DNA from: Amaranthus tricolor
Lineage: Eukaryota; Streptophyta; Magnoliopsida; Caryophyllales; Amaranthaceae
Reading direction: 5' to 3'
Assembly: GCF_026212465.1 (NCBI RefSeq)
Contig: NC_080057.1
Span: forward strand, 25,484,647 to 25,548,646
Length of the DNA stretch: 64,000 bases
Part shown: piece by piece, positions 1 through 14,600 of the stretch
Position numbering within the stretch: the first letter of the stretch is position 1
How the letters are laid out: the number at the start of each line of letters is the position of its first letter
Made by a program: the position numbers and the translations under genes
The notes under the pieces: model-generated
Database searches by the model: none
What the model saw: only the letters and a program-made list of their open reading frames with translations
Told to the model about the DNA's origin: nothing

Positions 1-163
1 AAAAGGTAACAGAAATTCATTCTATTCCGTATCGTATTGGGTATTATGAAATTTCCATTACTTTTCTCTATTTATGCTGGAATTTTAACATTTATTTTAA
101 AATAAAAAATAAAATTTTAAAATTTTCAGTATTAAACAGTAGTAATAAGAATGAAAACTAATA

Positions 164-409
164 CTCCCTCCGAACCATTATAGATGTCCCATTTGCTTGG
201 GCACGGTTATTAAGAATGGTGTGGGGTCCATTAAAAAGGGCAAATAGTGAAGGGTAGTTGAGTAAGTAAGGTATATGGGGGTATATTCGTAATTACTTGT
301 GTGAACTAAGGATATTTAGGTAAAAAAAGATTGACAAAAATAGAAATGGGACAACTAAAAAGACTTTGCCAAATAAGGAAATGAGACATCTATAATGGCT
401 CGGAGGGAG
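164..409. mobile_element. Stowaway-type MITE, copy 1
   Basis: The element starts CTCCCTCCGAACC and ends with the inverted form GGCTCGGAGGGAG. Its terminal inverted repeats run about 25 bp and it is flanked by TA on both sides (162-163 and 410-411). TA duplication plus a CTCCCTCC terminus is the signature of Stowaway MITEs mobilised by Tc1/mariner transposases. It has no coding capacity. Internal segments such as 'aatgggacaa' and 'aaataaggaaat' recur in the copy at 3848-4120, so both belong to one family. Confidence 0.85.
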
Positions 410-411
410 TA

Positions 412-3400
412 TAATGTTAGTTGAAAAATCTCTTTCTACCTTAGTGGCCATACTAGTCCAACTTCAACCATCTTAATTTCTTCATAAATTTCATTCTAGT
501 GCCTGACCACTGAGAGAAGTGGTATTAGCTGATAATAGAAATTTATAGAAAAAAAAACTTTTGGTGATCAAAGTTTCATTACCATGAAAATGACATAAAA
601 CTTTTGATGAAATTTTATACTATAAATCATTGTCATTACACTGTTTAGTACCATAACCAAACAAGTCGTTTAAATAGTAGAGAGGATCCTAACCTCTCCT
701 TGGCTACTTCTCCTCCTTTTACATTTGTTATTAAAAAAGATATATTATAAGAAAAATTATCATTCTCAATAACAAATTCAAAAGGTAGAAGGAGCATCTA
801 TATTCTAATTTAATTTAACTTCTCACTTTGTTGAGATGAATTTTGGTGTATTAAAAAGGTTAAATTAGAGTTGTTTATCGATGTATTATGTTTTAAAATG
901 CAATTTATTTAACAATATGGGGTTTTTCGATCAAAAATTTCTTTAATTACACTCTCCTTTATAGATATAAGCTGCCGTAATTTTTTTCTTTTCAAATTCA
1001 AATCATAATTCCGAAGAGCGGAGACAATATGATGATGATGATTGATGATGTATGGGTGAGTTTGGATGATGAAAAATGCGAAGTGAGGTTATCAAGTTTT
1101 CCTATGAAAATTAATGGATATGTTGCGAATAGAGAAACCACTAATAGTTAAATTTGATGCGGTATAATTAATACTTTTGGTAAAGTTATCAAAACTAAAT
1201 GTTTTAAATATATTCAAACAATTAAACAATCTGTTAGCCAAAAATATTATTCTTAATAAACTTTTTTTAAAAAAAATTTAAAATAAGCTTTAAAAAATTT
1301 TAGTTTCGAAAATAATTGTCTTCGTGTCTGAGCCTAAGGTCAGATTTGCTCGCTGTTAGTAACAGCGAACAAGAAAAAAATTACCACGACTTTGTTCGTT
1401 GTTATTAACAACAAACAAAAGGAAGATAAAATGATGAATTTTAAAAGGACAAAACAAAATGAAAAAAATAACCTATTCGTTGTTTAAACATACTATTTTT
1501 TTCCCTTCAAAATTATGACATTGTGTTCTTTTTAAAAGCCGTGGTAAATTTTTTTAGCGTTGACCTTAAACTCGATTCAAACGCTTATTTTAAACATTCA
1601 AATTAACCAAACTTTATTTTGAGAATTTTTTATAAAAATATTTATTTTATTTAACTTTTCAACTATATATTAAGTACTTCCTTCGCTCCATATTAGTTGC
1701 AATATTAATAAAATTAACACTATTCATTTATCACTCTTAATTTGTGATTAGTTTTTAATCTATAAATTAAAACATAGTCAAGTGAGATTTTATTTGATTC
1801 GTCTCATTGCAAAAATTATTAAAATTAAATTTTTATAATTTTTTATTATACATAATTAAAGATATTAAGAATTGAATTATTACATTAAATTTATGAAAAA
1901 GTAAGTAAATTGGAAAGGTGGAAGTATATGTAATTTTGATCTTTTCCATGAAAGTCAATTGTGTAAACATTACTCTAATGTCTTAACAGTATTTAACAGG
2001 TTGGAGAGATTAGATTGAGATAAAAGCCTACCATAAAGCTAAAAGCATGCCTCTTTTCTTTTTAAAATAAAAAAAAAAAGAAAAAACTTTCACTATGAAG
2101 ACGGAGAACAAATAACATTGATTTCAGGCATCTTTAAGAATGAACAACTCAAATGAATCATGAATCCATAAATCATAAATCCACGAGTCATGACACATTC
2201 ATAATTATTCATTCACCTCAAAACCTTTCATTGCCATTTCCATGTGATTTTAATTTATATCACAAGCCAATCACAATTCCATAAGTTAACTAATTATCTA
2301 AGAATCAAAAAGAAAGGGAGTAATTTTGTAAAGAAATATGTGAAGCTATGATATTTTGTTATTTAGTGTAATAAATGTGATATCAGATGACAAAACTAAA
2401 TAAATTATATAAATGATATTAAAAAAGAATATAAAAGTATAAATGAGATAATAAGAAGATGAAGCAGTTTATTTTTAAATAGAAAATAATGTAAATGAGT
2501 GAAACAAATAAAAAGGGTGTTTTTTGTTCAATGAAAAATATTATTGTTATTTTGTTTACAACTTGAGCTATGTTTTTTTAGGGTTTTAAATTAAGCATCT
2601 AATATTCTCTATGTTTCATGAAATTTTCCTTAAGTAAAATTCTTGTGCAGTATTTTTGTTTTGAATTAAAAGTTATTCCATCCATTTTTTTTTGTTTTTT
2701 CCATTTACTTTTTGCAAGCAAATTTTAAATCTCAATATCTCTAAATACACGTAATAAAAAATTACAAAAAATACATAATAAAAAAATATATATTAAGACG
2801 AATCTAACGAGATCTCACATGAATATATTTTATCTTCTAAATATGTGTTAAAAACATTAATCAAATTTCTCTCTTAAGATGGTATATTTAATTGGGAAGA
2901 ACATTAGAAAATAAAGAGAGTATTTAACAAACTTATTTTTTAGTCGTATCACTAACCAAGAAGACTAAAGTCAAAACTCAACCACCAACCTAACCAAAAA
3001 GACAAATACCAAACAAGTTCATCGTCTATAGCGATTAAAGGTTAATTGCTTTAGATCTCTCTTTGCTCGGACCTATATTCATACCATACAGGGCCCTAAA
3101 TTTTTAGGGTTTAAAAAATATATTTTTATATAAGGTTGATATTAACTTAGAGTAAATTTAAATATAATTTATATTCTTTTCCTAAGTAAAATGATTGATA
3201 GTATATTTTATAAATTTTGTAGGATTTTTTTTATCTTTTATTATGATGTTAAAAAAAAAAGGGACTAGCCTAAATTGGTAAATGGTTATATGTGAAAGGA
3301 GTAATGAGTCCATGGACATGGTAGTGAATAATTGAGCAAGGTGAAAGGTGTGGAGCCCAATGAAAGAAGTGAATGTTTCACGAGATTGATGGGAAAAAGT

Positions 3401-3520
3401 AAAAGAAACATTCACCTTTTTCTTTCCAAAAAACAAAAACAATTAAAACGTCAAATCAAATTATCTACCTAACGAGTAACGACTAATCATTCATCAGTAA
3501 CTCCAGGCCAAATTGTCCCT
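412..3520. other. Intergenic, no gene seen
   Basis: Very AT-rich sequence with no credible coding region; the longest open frames are short and low-complexity. It holds decayed MITE-like blocks, for example about 1675-1920 and 2640-2925. These share phrases such as 'ttataattttttattatacataatta' in shorter form with blocks near 4.4, 35.3, 36.5 and 60.0 kb. No RNA gene was recognised. Confidence 0.5.
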
Positions 3521-3529
3521 TCAATACAA

Positions 3530-3765
3530 TTTTTAGTTCAGCTAGTCTCTTGTATTTCAAGTTCAATTTATTAAAAATTAATGTCTATTTATTATATTTT
3601 TAATGTTTACTTATATTATTTTTAATGTTTGCTTTTAATATTTTAAATATTTACTTGTATTATTCTTAATACCTACTTACAATATTTTAACTAATATATA
3701 ATGGACCGGTCTTATTAGAGATGATTTCTCAAGGAGACCGTCTCTCACAAGAATTTGTGTTTTAG
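3530..3765. repeat. Dispersed 'gagacggtctc' repeat, copy 1
   Basis: A ~235-bp block made of degenerate phrases like 'taatgcctacttataatattt', ending in 'gagaccgtctctcacaaga' and 'atttgtg'. The same layout recurs at about 24490-24728 and, in opposite orientation, at 51922-52150. Three copies with shared ends indicate a short non-autonomous transposable element. Its class was not determined. Confidence 0.6.
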
Positions 3766-3789
3766 TTTTTACCGCATAGTTTAAACAAA

Positions 3790-4235
3790 ATTTCCTAATC
3801 AATATTCATGATTTGTAAATTACCACAAAAAGACAAAAAGAATAATACTCCCTCCAATTCTTTTCAATTGCCCCATTTGGGTTGGACACGAATATTAAGA
3901 AAGCGGAGAAGACCACCTTGAATAGTATACCCATGTGATGCAGTGGGTATTAAGAGGGGTTAAATAGTGTGGTTTAGTAAAAAAATAAGGGTGTTTTGGT
4001 AATTACATGAATGGTATAAGGACAATTTGGTCCAAAAATTATATTCTAAAATAGAAATGGGACAATTGAAGTGAATTGTCCAAATAAGGAAATAGGACAA
4101 TTGAAAAGAATCGGAGAAAGTATTAAAATAAACAAAATCAAAAAAGATAAATTAAAATAACAAAACTCTCACCTTATCACATCCTACCACATGAGAGTGA
4201 TTCCTGAGATATTTTTTACTAAGACTTTCTCATAG
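3790..4235. repeat. Repeat family B, split by a MITE
   Basis: The flanks of the MITE at 3848-4120 match an uninterrupted sequence at about 32170-32370, for example 'gatttgtaaat', 'aataaacaaaa', 'aaaactct' and 'tttactaagac'. A reverse-orientation relative lies at about 51400-51600. This is an older dispersed repeat into which the MITE later inserted. Confidence 0.55.
3848..4120. mobile_element. Stowaway-type MITE, copy 2
   Basis: Starts CTCCCTCCAATTC and ends AATCGGAGAAAG, flanked by TA at 3846-3847 and 4121-4122. It shares internal segments with the MITE at 164-409. It sits inside a family B repeat, and the copy near 32.2 kb shows the unoccupied sequence, which supports these insertion boundaries. 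Confidence 0.8.
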
Positions 4236-4239
4236 TTCA

Positions 4240-5609
4240 AATATCCCAAATAATTCCTGAGGTTTTTTTTTTAATTTTTAATTTTTTTATCCTTATAATT
4301 TACTTACTCTGTTAGTAACACAACAGTTGCTTCTTAGTGGGTGTTTATCAGTTGGTCTTAATTTATATTTTATTTTTAATTTATAAATTAAATTATAGTC
4401 AAATAAAATTTTATTTAATTTATGGCAATGTAAAAATTATTATCAACTTTTTATAAATTTTTATTATGTATAATAAAATATATTTGTGTTGGATATTGTG
4501 AAAGAGTAGATGTAGCAAAATATTAGGAATAAAGGGAGTATTTTCCAATGTCCCTAAAAGATTGCAACATGACATTACACGCATTATTAAAGAAGATTTA
4601 ATTGTGTAAATCAGATAAAAAGTAGATTTTAATACGTATAATTTTTTTCTTATACCTCAACAACAGAGTACTTCTACAAAACATATTTGGTAATGTTCAA
4701 GAATACAACTGAAATAATGGAAGTAAAAATATGCAAAAACCAAATAGATAAACTTCCAGTTCATTTTTGCATAACTGGTTATTGAGTACTGACAGGTTCT
4801 TAATTTTCTGCTTCAAATACTGCACAATACAGTAGATTGTTAGACCAGCCCAAATCCATCCAGTTATACACTGAGCAGTGAGCACATTTTAGAATGTTCA
4901 CGACTGTTCAGTTCAGCAGACGAAAGCAAGTGAAAATCTGATGAACGAGCCAATTTCACATCTTCACAAGTGCATGAATTAGAGCAACTCTTCAAAGCAT
5001 TTCATTCTATAACATAACTAATCCGATGTAGATAGCACAAAAGAAAAAACAATCATGTCGAAGAAAGCTAGCACTCCCGAAACATAAGCGACCGACTCAG
5101 TTTTTCTCAAGATAAAACAGGCAATCTGTCTCATAACCCACCAGAGCTCAGGGGGCTGGTACTCTAGGGTATGGCCTTATGCACAAGGCCATATGGCACA
5201 AGGTACCAAGGGATCTCTTCAGTTGCCAATATATTGGTATGGAAATTGAGCATACCTATGGGCTATGATCCCAACTGGACTCATGCTTTTCTAAAAAGTG
5301 TATCACCTGACTGCACCAATTAATGAACCAAGGATTTGGGATAGTATCTATTGATCGGTTATTTTTGACTGCAAATCTTACATCGGTTATGGTTAATTGG
5401 TCACAGTTGTTATTTGTGAAGGCAAAAACCACATCAGCTCGATCATGTTGCCTTGACAAAGAAGTAAATACTGAGGAAGGCTGAAACTAAGTTTACCCTG
5501 AATCCAAAATATAATCACTGATCGTGGTGGATGAAGGCAACGATCTTACCAGCTTCGCGTGGATCAAGCACAATATTCACTGCCGTCAACTAACTCTTTT
5601 CCTCGGTAC
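4240..5609. other. Downstream flank and probable 3' UTR of KDTA
   Basis: No independent gene is visible. The minus-strand part directly below the KDTA stop codon at 5610-5612 probably contains its 3' UTR, but no polyadenylation site could be fixed. About 4330-4545 resembles the decayed MITE blocks seen elsewhere, ending 'aaagggagtat'. Confidence 0.4.
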
Positions 5610-8600
5610 TTATAAGGGCTTCATTTTAATTTGCACATCCATGGTAGAAAGCCTTTTGAGAATAAACCAATTAAGTTGTATCCACACCCGCGACAGAACT
5701 CCACACGACAATGCATAGAATGCTTCTTTGGCAACAGATTTCCGAGCTTCCAAAATATTGGGATGACTTAAGAGTTCATGGAGGGCGTTAATTAACTCTA
5801 GTTCTCCAGAAACCTGCACAAGATGATGAAAAGATATATTTATAGCTTAGGCATGAATGGATTTTTTGAGTATGAATAATAAAGATGTCAGAAACCCTCC
5901 ACATTAGATATTTAGGAGTCCCTGTTTCCTGCAAAAAACTTCATAGCTTGATCTCTAGAACAGTTCCCAAAAGTGGATCAATTCCACACAGGTTACCTGC
6001 ACTCCATGTCGCCTCTCTTTTCTGCAATTCCTTTAGCCAGTCTACTATCTGGTAATGTACTTATGAAAAAAGATTCCAACTAAACGGTCAATTATCAGTA
6101 TATGTTCTACACTCCTGTTGTAGTCACGTTATTCGAATATGGCTAAAGCACTTAAATTGCAATAAGTTTTATCATAAATAGATTAGGAAAATAAGGAATT
6201 TCAGTTTTGAGAAGGATGACACAATGCAATAAGATTTATAATTTAATATGTCGGATTTTATACTTCAAGACAGTACAACAAGAAACTAATTTTAGGATCA
6301 AAAACCAAAAAACTGAATGACTACACTTTAAGTCTACATTTTGGCCAGAGCTCACTTTTGATAGGTCATTTATATTTAATCCTTCACAACTTGTACTTTT
6401 TTTTCATTCTAACTTTTACTCTGATCCTTCACAATTAATCAATACTCCATCAGATCTCTTTAAGTGTTTGCTTTAGTCAAAGAAAGGCTATACATGAAAT
6501 ATTTTGGATCTCTTTCTATAGATAACTAGTTATCTGAGGTCTAAACTGACATCTAACACTTAACTTAGAGACATAGAGTTCATTAGGATTATTGAAAACC
6601 ATAATCAGAATGGCAAATCGATCCCTTCAAGCATGTAGTAATAACCACACTACAAATGACTACACATCCAAACGATACCAGCTAATCTGAACATATCAAA
6701 AGATAAGAGCACTGAAATATGTTCACCCACCTGTAAAACGGATAAAGGATTGAAACTATGCATTGCAGAAATCATATGTGAGAAGTGACCAACATGAGGA
6801 CCTACATTTGGAATGATATGCTTTTAATCACTGAAATTTAGATACTAATACTTTTATATCAGAAAGTGACCAGCAAGACATTGACACTTTTTTTGAGTGT
6901 GAAACTGCAAACAATGGGATAATAAGCTTCTGAACAGTAATCACCAGTTTGATTTCTAGCATTTAATGTTGGGAAAAGTAATGAAAATATAATGTAATTT
7001 ACCTAGAAAAGTGCTTAACATGGTTTATGATCATGCTTGTCTTAGACTTATCAATTTTTTCTTCACAGTATTCATTTTCATACATCACTACTTGGGATGA
7101 GTATTAGGTGGTAAATGAAAATTAAGAAGAAAAATCATGTTTGAGGATGAAAGCTTCATTACAATGGGAATGAAAACACATTTCATGACAATTAACAATA
7201 AAACTCGTTCACATTACCACCATTTATATCAGGGCCATAAAAAGCTTTTCTTATTGACAAGGTGTAATTCCCCCATCCCACCAGCTTGCTTAGTCTAGAA
7301 TTTGTGAGGCATCAGTCACAAATTTCAAATCAAACAATTTTTGGAGAAAAATAGAACAAATGATTTTAAGTGTTCAGAAGTAATTACAGATTTCCTATTT
7401 CCATTTGCGGAAACATTGAAATGGTGCTAAAGGATAATTGAGAGCTGAATGAACCTGTCAGAACAGCACATCCGGCACACATGGCTTCTGAAATATTATG
7501 ACCTGCTAAAGACGGCAGGAAAGACCCACCAATTACTGAAATGGGCATCAACCTGTAGAATTCTCTTAGTTCACCTGTAGAATCAATGAAATTGGAAAAT
7601 TAAAAAAATCAAAGACATCCCAGTCAATTCTCAATTACATGGAATATTTTAAAGAAATTATCTTTCATAGCAAATTATTTGTGAGAAACTATAAATCAAG
7701 CTTGGTAGATACTAAAATGTCCCCTCAAATTCTCCCCAAAAATAATTTGAACTGTAATTGGACACATAAAGATTCCAACAATCCATAGTCTGAAATCAAG
7801 TTGTAATTTAACCTATCAGAAAGATTATGTATTTTTCCATCCCATTACCCCAATATTATTAAGTGGCTCTCACCTAGGGTGGGGTTTGGAGGGTTGCATG
7901 TACGCAACCTAACCATTGTTAATGATAACACTGACAAAGAGGTTGTTTCCAATTGACCAACACTGTATAATTACTAATTGGGATTAAACCAGCACTGTTA
8001 GTATAATGAGAATATTTGCTTACATATCATTAAGATCTAAGCATTTTGGTTTGGGATTTGACGGGTGAGCCAAGATGGGGTGATGTAACTTGAAACAGTC
8101 GGAGAGATGCAAAGAGGATCACAACGACATACTACACAACAAATTGCTCTTGCCAACTATATTGAATCTCACTTTTAGACTGGAAATAAGTGAAAAGTTT
8201 GTCAAAATAAGAGATGTAATGTCCCCTCCCCCCCCCCCCCCCCCAAATATACATCAAACATATGTGTGATATACTCCATCAGTCCAAATGAGTATGCCAT
8301 ATCAACCAAAAGAACATGAGAGCTTTCGTTGGTTGATGAAGCAAATTCATGGGATAAAGGGAACGAGAAGTTAGGGTGATAGACAAAAACACCAAACAAG
8401 TTTACCAGAAAAGAACACCAATTGCTTTACCCCAAAATCATATAGTAAGACGATTTGTTGCCATTGATTGAACAAACTGTTGGGAGTGGTTAGGTGAAGC
8501 TCGTAAAAAGCATGCTTATTTCTATAGGTACTAGCAATGTGTAAGATCTTAATGCTTTTTTTAGAAAAAAAAACTTAAAGCTTTGCAAGTAGATGCATTT

Positions 8601-11600
8601 ATTCTTAAAAGGAAAATGCTATAAGTTTATAGATTGTTGCAGTTTTTAAGAAAATCAGTAAATCATATTTCATTTTAATTCCCTCGAGCGAATATTTATT
8701 TTATTTAAATAATTTAGGCAATCATTAGTTATCAATCCTACTAAACACTGATTTATGCCAACACTCACCTCCCATGCTCACAAGAGAACCAATGTTCACT
8801 AATAGACAAACATTAATTAAAAGAACCCAAGTCCCAACACGTAAAACCCAGCCCTAAATGAGTCAATTAGGCATCCATCCACATCAAGAATGAGGAATGG
8901 TAATTAGCAGAGCCCTACCTCTATACTTCTTACCAGCCTCTCAATCATTGAAAAAACTTATATACATCCAGAAAATTTTCATGAAGACACGACTGGCAAC
9001 TGCCGACTTTTCCGAAAGGTAAAGTTACTATCAGTGAGCAATTAAGAATTTTGGAGTAGATAAAGCTCATGACGTTGCAGCTACTAGCATGGTATCAAGT
9101 ATCGACTAATATGTAACAAGATCAATTAGCATGGATTGTTTCGTAATGGTCTGTGATTGGCTCATACAGTCATATGTCAATACAAGCTAGCTTGTTATTT
9201 GTTGTCATATGAAGTTTGTATATTCTCATAAGTGTTACACTCAAGGAGCTTTGATACTTCACTAACTTTTTAAAACGAGAAAGAGCTCAGCATAGGGTGA
9301 GCATGGGTTAGGTAAGCTTAAGATAACATAATACATATAGCCAATAGTCATTTGTCACTACCTCAAAGATGATGTGTGGGAATGTGGCATGATACTTTCA
9401 CGTCAAGTATGGTAAAGAAGAGGAGAAAATTGGATAGTTAGTGCTTGATAAAGCATAAACGTAAAGCTGAACACCTTAAATCATGCCAAAAGTTACAAAA
9501 AATTATAATTTTACCTCCAAACGCTGGTCGCCCAAGACTTTCAATGAAGGATGATGGTGCAACTAACTTTAGAGTTCAGGATATTATGACTCTATGAGGG
9601 ATATTGGAGCCCTTGGAAGAGTTCTAAATCTAAGGACTGGAGTCGACCCAATAAGCACTTAGAGTGAGTATGGCAGGGATTGTGTTCCACGTGTTGCGTG
9701 TATAATTCTTTCCATAGATAGTTTTTGAAGAGGAAAAGAGTTTCAATAAACTATGTTACAAATAGCTCTATTTTGAGGATTTCAACTTTCAATATTGCAT
9801 TTTTCTCAAGATGAACATCATATTACTGTCAGGAAATAGACAACTTCAATCTTTTAATGAACTGTGGAAAATTTTATGGTTCTTGCTTACCAGCCTTGTG
9901 GGATCAGAAATGTAATATAAGTATGGTTCCTTTTAAAGTACTCCCATTTAGAAGTTGGGTAAAGGTCTAAAAGGATCAACTATCAAGTGTTACCTAATGT
10001 ATTAGCCACATAGATATTTGTTGCTGATGTAAGTTCGCCATCATCAGACCTCACAGCGACATTCAATCCTTGATTCTTCATAGCCTGCACAGTGTAGAGC
10101 AAGGGTCTAAAAATATAATATAAACAAAAAAAAACTTACACTTCATTAGTGATATTAGTTATTATCCAGACTACAAAAAATTACTAAGTTCAGCATTAGA
10201 TAAAATGGACAACCTAAGAATATTGTAATTGGCCTGTAAACTAGTTTTACTCAATGAACAACCCGATCACTCGGGAGTATAGTGATATCTACATATATAT
10301 TTGATTTTGACTCACAAACATAATCTTTAATTTCAAAAGAAGTGACAATTCACCGTCAACATGAAGCTTTTTTTTTACATCATTGCAGGTTATAGCTACA
10401 ATCAAGTGAATGTTTAAAGTACTTTGGGTCAATCTTTTGGAGAAACTGAGATTGACCAATATGTGACACATAGGATTTAGTCTAGTTAGTTCTAGTGGAG
10501 AAGTACAGCTGGGGTTTTATGTGATTTTGATTTCTCCAAGATTAAAGGGAAAATTGTCAAACTATCATTAGACCGGTGTTACTATGTGGGGTAGAATGTT
10601 GGGCATTTAAAAAGGATCTCATGAAAAAGATAGGGGTAGCAGGGAGTCAAGGGTGCATATGCTATATTTTTGTGTGCACATTGAATGATAAAATTTGGAA
10701 TTAAGAATGAGGACACAAGGAAGAGTTTGGAAGTTAGTTTGGCAATATGCAATGAAGGTTGAAAACAACCATGATGAATTTGGAGGAAGGTTGGATTTTG
10801 GAACCAGGGAGATATCAAGAGAGGAAGAGAAAGGTTAACAATGGCTTGGATGACAGGAGTGAGGAAGGATATGAGAGATTTAAGCCTAAAAGTCATATGA
10901 CAAGAGATAGGATCATAGGAATGCAAGGACGAGGAAAATGTATATGGATGATCACTAGGACGAGATTATTGGTTCATGTAGCTGAACAGATTTTATGTGA
11001 TACGGCTTTGTCATTATTGTTGTTTGGTCCCAGTAAAATCTTGTCCTATAACTAGAGCATTAAACTAAATGAGAAAGTCCGTTGCAGAATGCCATGTACA
11101 AATTGACAACTTTTAACTCTATATAAGGGTAAGAAATGGGTGCTTAGTATCGAATTTCATAGGTCCGTCAAAATTGTCACAAACATAAGCCATATTACAG
11201 AATTTACTTGCAATGATATCAGTAATTACTCACCTGAGCAAAGTCTATGCCAACTTGTGGATGTCGGGGCACAATAACAGTCAGTAATTTTGGGTGGTTT
11301 TGGACCAACATTTGGTGAACTCGAAGCATCACTAGAAACACAAATTGGTAAGACTTAGCAATGATAGAAACTTGAACGAAGAAAAAATAAAATGCGCGTT
11401 AGAAAATCAGGAGCTCATTTAAGATACTATTTCATTCAAGCGCACATTAAGTTTGAACTGAACTCCAATACAGTTTACACTAGTAATATGATAGTGTATC
11501 AATATGCTAGAGGAGATGAACATGAGATTTAGCATCTCTTTTGTACAAAAACATTGGTAAGCACTCCCTACGTCTCTATTTGTTGTTTGTCCACTGTAGA

Positions 11601-14600
11601 ATGTTTTCTGTTTTGACACACCTTTCTCCATTTTACTCATACTTCTCTACTCAACTGTCCCATGTGTTTCTCTTATAATTCTATCTCTCCTTACTCTTTA
11701 CCTCCACGTGACAATTATATCATTTTTTCATCATCCTCCTTAATAATTGTAGCTAGAGACGTAGATAAACAAAAAGAAACCACAGTGGTACGAAATGAAG
11801 TGAAAATGAAACACCAACCTTCAAGTTCTTCATCATGTACTGATGAAGCCATCCAAACCTGCCTATAACTAAGTTGAGTCCGCAAATTTTCAATGCCTTT
11901 CATAACATTTGTTGAAGCTTCAATTTCTCCAACACCTGAAAAGGAACAAATATTTGACAATCATAAAATTTTCAAAAATTTCTTCACATATTTCGAAATT
12001 GTAATTCTTTCCATTCTAAACATTGTTAGCTAGAATGCAGTACAATAAAATTCGGGGGAAACAGAACCAGGATGCAGAACAATGCTCGTAGTGACTCAGA
12101 AACGATTAGGTATGCTTGTGCCTCATAGTGAGTCGTACAAGTTTCATCGAATTATTTGTGGGAAAGCCCAATTCCTCAAACAATTAGAGTAAATTCTAGT
12201 TAAAAGATAAAGAAAACAGCAAGTCATTACTATAGCACGTGAAGAGGTTTTAGAAAATTTTTTAAGTGCATAATAAAGTGGAGCAAAGGAAAGAAAACAA
12301 TACTTGTCTTCCTTTTTCATCATTTCTCTCCACCTCACTATGCTCTCTTACTCCTCTTCCCATTGGCGTAAGCACAGAGGTTTTAGAAAATACAAGCATT
12401 ACCTAGTTCCCGACTGAACTTTGATAACAAACATCGTATGCAACTTCACATAAACAAAAAATGCACATGCTATAATGAGCCATAAATCTAGTTGCGATGG
12501 GTTTATTCCACATTGGTTGGCATATCTTGTACAAGTATAACCCTGGCCCACCACCACGAAACCAAATACATTGATTTAATGATAATAAATAAAAAGAAGC
12601 AAATAAAACAACAATCGAAGGATCCTCATAGCTTAGAAAACTGATAGGGATTTTTCTATCAATCTTTTGAGCCGACAAAAGGATACAAAAGAAACATACA
12701 ATTAAACCGACATTTATAATTCCATGCAATAAATTAACCATAAATAACCCAACAAACTAAGACAGTTATGTGCTTACAATATTTCAAGTCAGCACAAACG
12801 CCAACTTTGAATGGTGGTGCTTGCAGTAGCTGAAATCGGATGGCCTCTGTGGTGCTCTGTGAGACTCATGAAGTTCAGAGATAAAAGGAAATCAGATAGT
12901 AGTTTTAAACACAAAGCACGCTATATACCAAAGGCACAATCAAGGAAAACTTTGACAGCATCAAGGCGATTAGTGGAAAAGCAGCAGGTGTAGACCAGAG
13001 TCTAAAAGATCTTTCAGACATTCGAGCATTTAGCAAAGTCAATGTTATCTGGAAAGAAAAAAAATTAACACAAGTGAGTTTTATATAAAGCTGCCAAAAG
13101 GAAATAATGACATACGCAATCCACTTCTCCAAGTGGGAAAAAAACACTCACCTTGATGACCTTATATGTTCTGATTAAGTATTAATCATACAGCCTACAT
13201 CCCCCTCTTTTTATCTCACTGAAGAGCACTATAAATACATAGTAAAGACTATGATCTAAGAAATGACTTCAAGTTTCATGCATGTGAAAATAACAAAATT
13301 CACATGTACCCAAGCAGATCTAATAACAAATTGCTACTGATTTCTTGAGCATTTTTACACGAAAGAAATTTGACAAGATATGGGAAATGAAAACAGAAAC
13401 AAGAAACATTACTTTAGAGTTTAGAAAATGTAGGATACGAAAATTACTCATTATTCCATATAATACTAAATACCGAAGTTGGTTTCTTATCTTAGTATGA
13501 AAAAAAATACTCCTCTACTTGCTAGTTTCCAGCTTTATGCACCAAGTAATGTGAAGTTTCCAGCTTTTCTTTATTTACTACCTCAAACATGTATATTAGG
13601 TTCGAAAAGGTCAAAATCAGCTATAAAGCTCAAATTTGCAACTACTTAAATTCATCTCGGTTTTTATATCCAGATTGCGCGCCTCATTTTTAAAAAATGG
13701 AGTTAGTATATACAATAAACAAAATTTCCGTCATGGCCTTACATTTCTCTCTGTTGCAGCCATTACGACATTTGGCCACAATTCACTCTCCAACAAAATA
13801 ACAGCATTTGGTTTCCAGTAGCTAAGAAAAGCATCCACCGAAGCAGGTAAATCTAGTGGAGCAAACTGTCACATAAAACAGGTGTTAACTTATACTAAGT
13901 AAATAGATAAATACATAATACTCTCCCTTTAGAGAATAGATAGAAAATTAGCAGAAAATTAAATGCAAATAATTGTAAAATAGCACAAGGGGATAAATTT
14001 TAGAATTCTGACTTTCACAATACAGAAAAAATAACTGCCCCAAGCTTACAGATAAATCTAGTTGCTACTCATATTCTGGATCTAATCAAAAAGCTTCCTG
14101 TTAAACTTAAAATGTAGCACACTAAGATTATACAACTGAACACCAGCTACGGCTACCAGGACTCTCTGTTTTGCTCTCGAATCAACAACCCTTCATTTCA
14201 TCTTAGCTATATAGCTCTTTTAGTCATAGAAACTGTCCAGTAAGCAGGATGTCCTAAATTTTACTTTTAACTTAAGACTCTATAAACAGTCAAGCACACT
14301 CTTATCGTTGGACACTTGAACTATGACCCCAAATACCTTCAAAATAATAACAGTTTCAAAGGTGAGTTAAGTGGGAAGCTTGGACACTTCACAGTGTGCC
14401 AAACGCTTCCATCACTTGGTAGCACCTGCGAACATAACGACCTCAGTCAGTGGATGGTAACCTTCCAGATAAATACATCACCTACCACTACAGCCCAAAT
14501 AATCTTGACTCCAGTCCACTCTATTGAGCATTGTAGAAACTAATGCAAAAGGGGATACGGAGTAACTAATTTGAAACATAAAGAGTAATAAATTATGCAA

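Noticed and set aside
10759..11055. A 98-residue plus-strand frame and its antisense shadow
   Set aside because: It is part of a decayed LINE tail inside an intron of KDTA.
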